DNA of 6,015 nucleotides, taken from contig JAFRUW010000037.1 in assembly GCA_017438675.1 (NCBI GenBank), positions 1 through 6,015 of the forward strand, read 5' to 3'. Origin of the DNA: Oscillospiraceae bacterium (GTDB taxonomy: Bacteria; Bacillota; Clostridia; Oscillospirales; Oscillospiraceae). Positions within the stretch are counted from its first letter, which is position 1. The number at the start of each line of letters is the position of its first letter. Positions 5,901 to 6,015 of this stretch are shown here, piece after piece. The translations under genes were made by a program, and so were the position numbers. The notes under the pieces were generated by a model. It did not search any database. It had not been told where the DNA came from and worked only from the letters and a program-made list of their open reading frames with translations.

Positions 5901-5926
5901 GCGGCGCCGGCGAAAGCAGGCGCCGC
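5901..5926. repeat. GC-rich hairpin after the dockerin gene
   Basis: GCGGCGCC (5901-5908) and GGCGCCGC (5919-5926) form a perfect 8-bp stem around a 10-nt loop, 33 nt after the stop codon. No T tract follows on either strand, so it is not a classic terminator alone. It is probably a 3' stabilising structure or the first part of a compound terminator. Confidence 0.6.
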
Positions 5927-5929
5927 GTC

Positions 5930-5970
5930 AGCTTGTCAAAAAAGTTCCGAAGGGACTATTTTGACAAGCT
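5930..5970. repeat. Long 41-nt inverted repeat (18 base pairs)
   Basis: AGCTTGTCAAAA (5930-5941) pairs with TTTTGACAAGCT (5959-5970). Inside, after a single A/A mismatch, AGTTCC (5943-5948) pairs with GGGACT (5952-5957) with one G-U pair, leaving a GAA loop. On the minus strand the inner stem runs into TTTTTT, and on the plus strand into ATTTTG, so it could terminate in either direction. It may also be a copy of a dispersed palindromic element; copy number cannot be judged from one window. Confidence 0.65.
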
Positions 5971-5976
5971 TAGGCT

Positions 5977-6006
5977 GGGTATTCGCTTGCGCGAATACTC
6001 ATTTTT
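5977..6006 (+). terminator. Rho-independent terminator downstream of the dockerin gene
   Basis: GGGTATTCGC (5977-5986) pairs with GCGAATACTC (5991-6000) in a 10-bp stem with one G-U pair and a TTGC loop, followed by ATTTTT (6001-6006). It lies about 110 nt after the stop codon and is the only plus-strand hairpin there with a T run, so it is the probable end of the transcript. Confidence 0.7.
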
Positions 6007-6015
6007 GACCCTCTG

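Overview
The window looks like chromosomal DNA from a low-to-mid GC member of the Clostridia, most likely an anaerobic gut or rumen lineage related to Oscillospirales. The reasons are the consensus sigma-A promoters, strong AGGAGG-type ribosome binding sites with TTG starts, an ECF sigma factor paired with a zinc-finger anti-sigma protein, and a secreted protein ending in a type I dockerin. The lineage is inferred from style and domain content; no marker gene settles it.

Left edge (1-208): AT-rich sequence with no solid gene. The minus strand carries a possible promoter and a very good ribosome binding site leading into a seven-codon frame (MKLGIVG, then stop). The plus strand carries a possible C-terminal scrap of a protein.

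Minus-strand block (209-3035): read in the direction of transcription, a consensus promoter (3127-3099) drives a DusB-type tRNA-dihydrouridine synthase. An ECF sigma factor follows after 13 nt, and then a zinc-finger anti-sigma factor whose start overlaps the sigma stop by 8 nt. The anti-sigma frame is cut by one in-frame TAG exactly where the cytoplasmic zinc-finger part meets the transmembrane helix; its second half stays open to a TAA. A rho-independent terminator (812-778) closes the unit. A separate promoter (753-725) drives a small CoaD/NadD-like nucleotidyltransferase. Dus, sigma and nucleotidyltransferase all seem to start at TTG codons placed 7 nt after good Shine-Dalgarno sequences.

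Plus-strand block (3262-6015): a perfect TTGACA-17-TATAAT promoter, a roughly 120-nt structured leader and one 816-residue exported protein. Its order is signal peptide, unknown beta-rich module, Ig-like module, calcineurin-like metallophosphoesterase, cohesin-like beta module and type I dockerin. Three successive hairpins follow; the last has a T tract and is the likely terminator.

The two blocks are divergently transcribed from the 3036-3416 intergenic region. The most interesting points are the TAG-split anti-sigma gene, the possible ECF-type promoter sequences (GGAACTT-N16/17-TCxxAA) in the sigma operon, the dockerin-borne phosphoesterase with His replaced by Gln in motif I, and the hairpin cluster after it. 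I found no clearly new multi-gene system.
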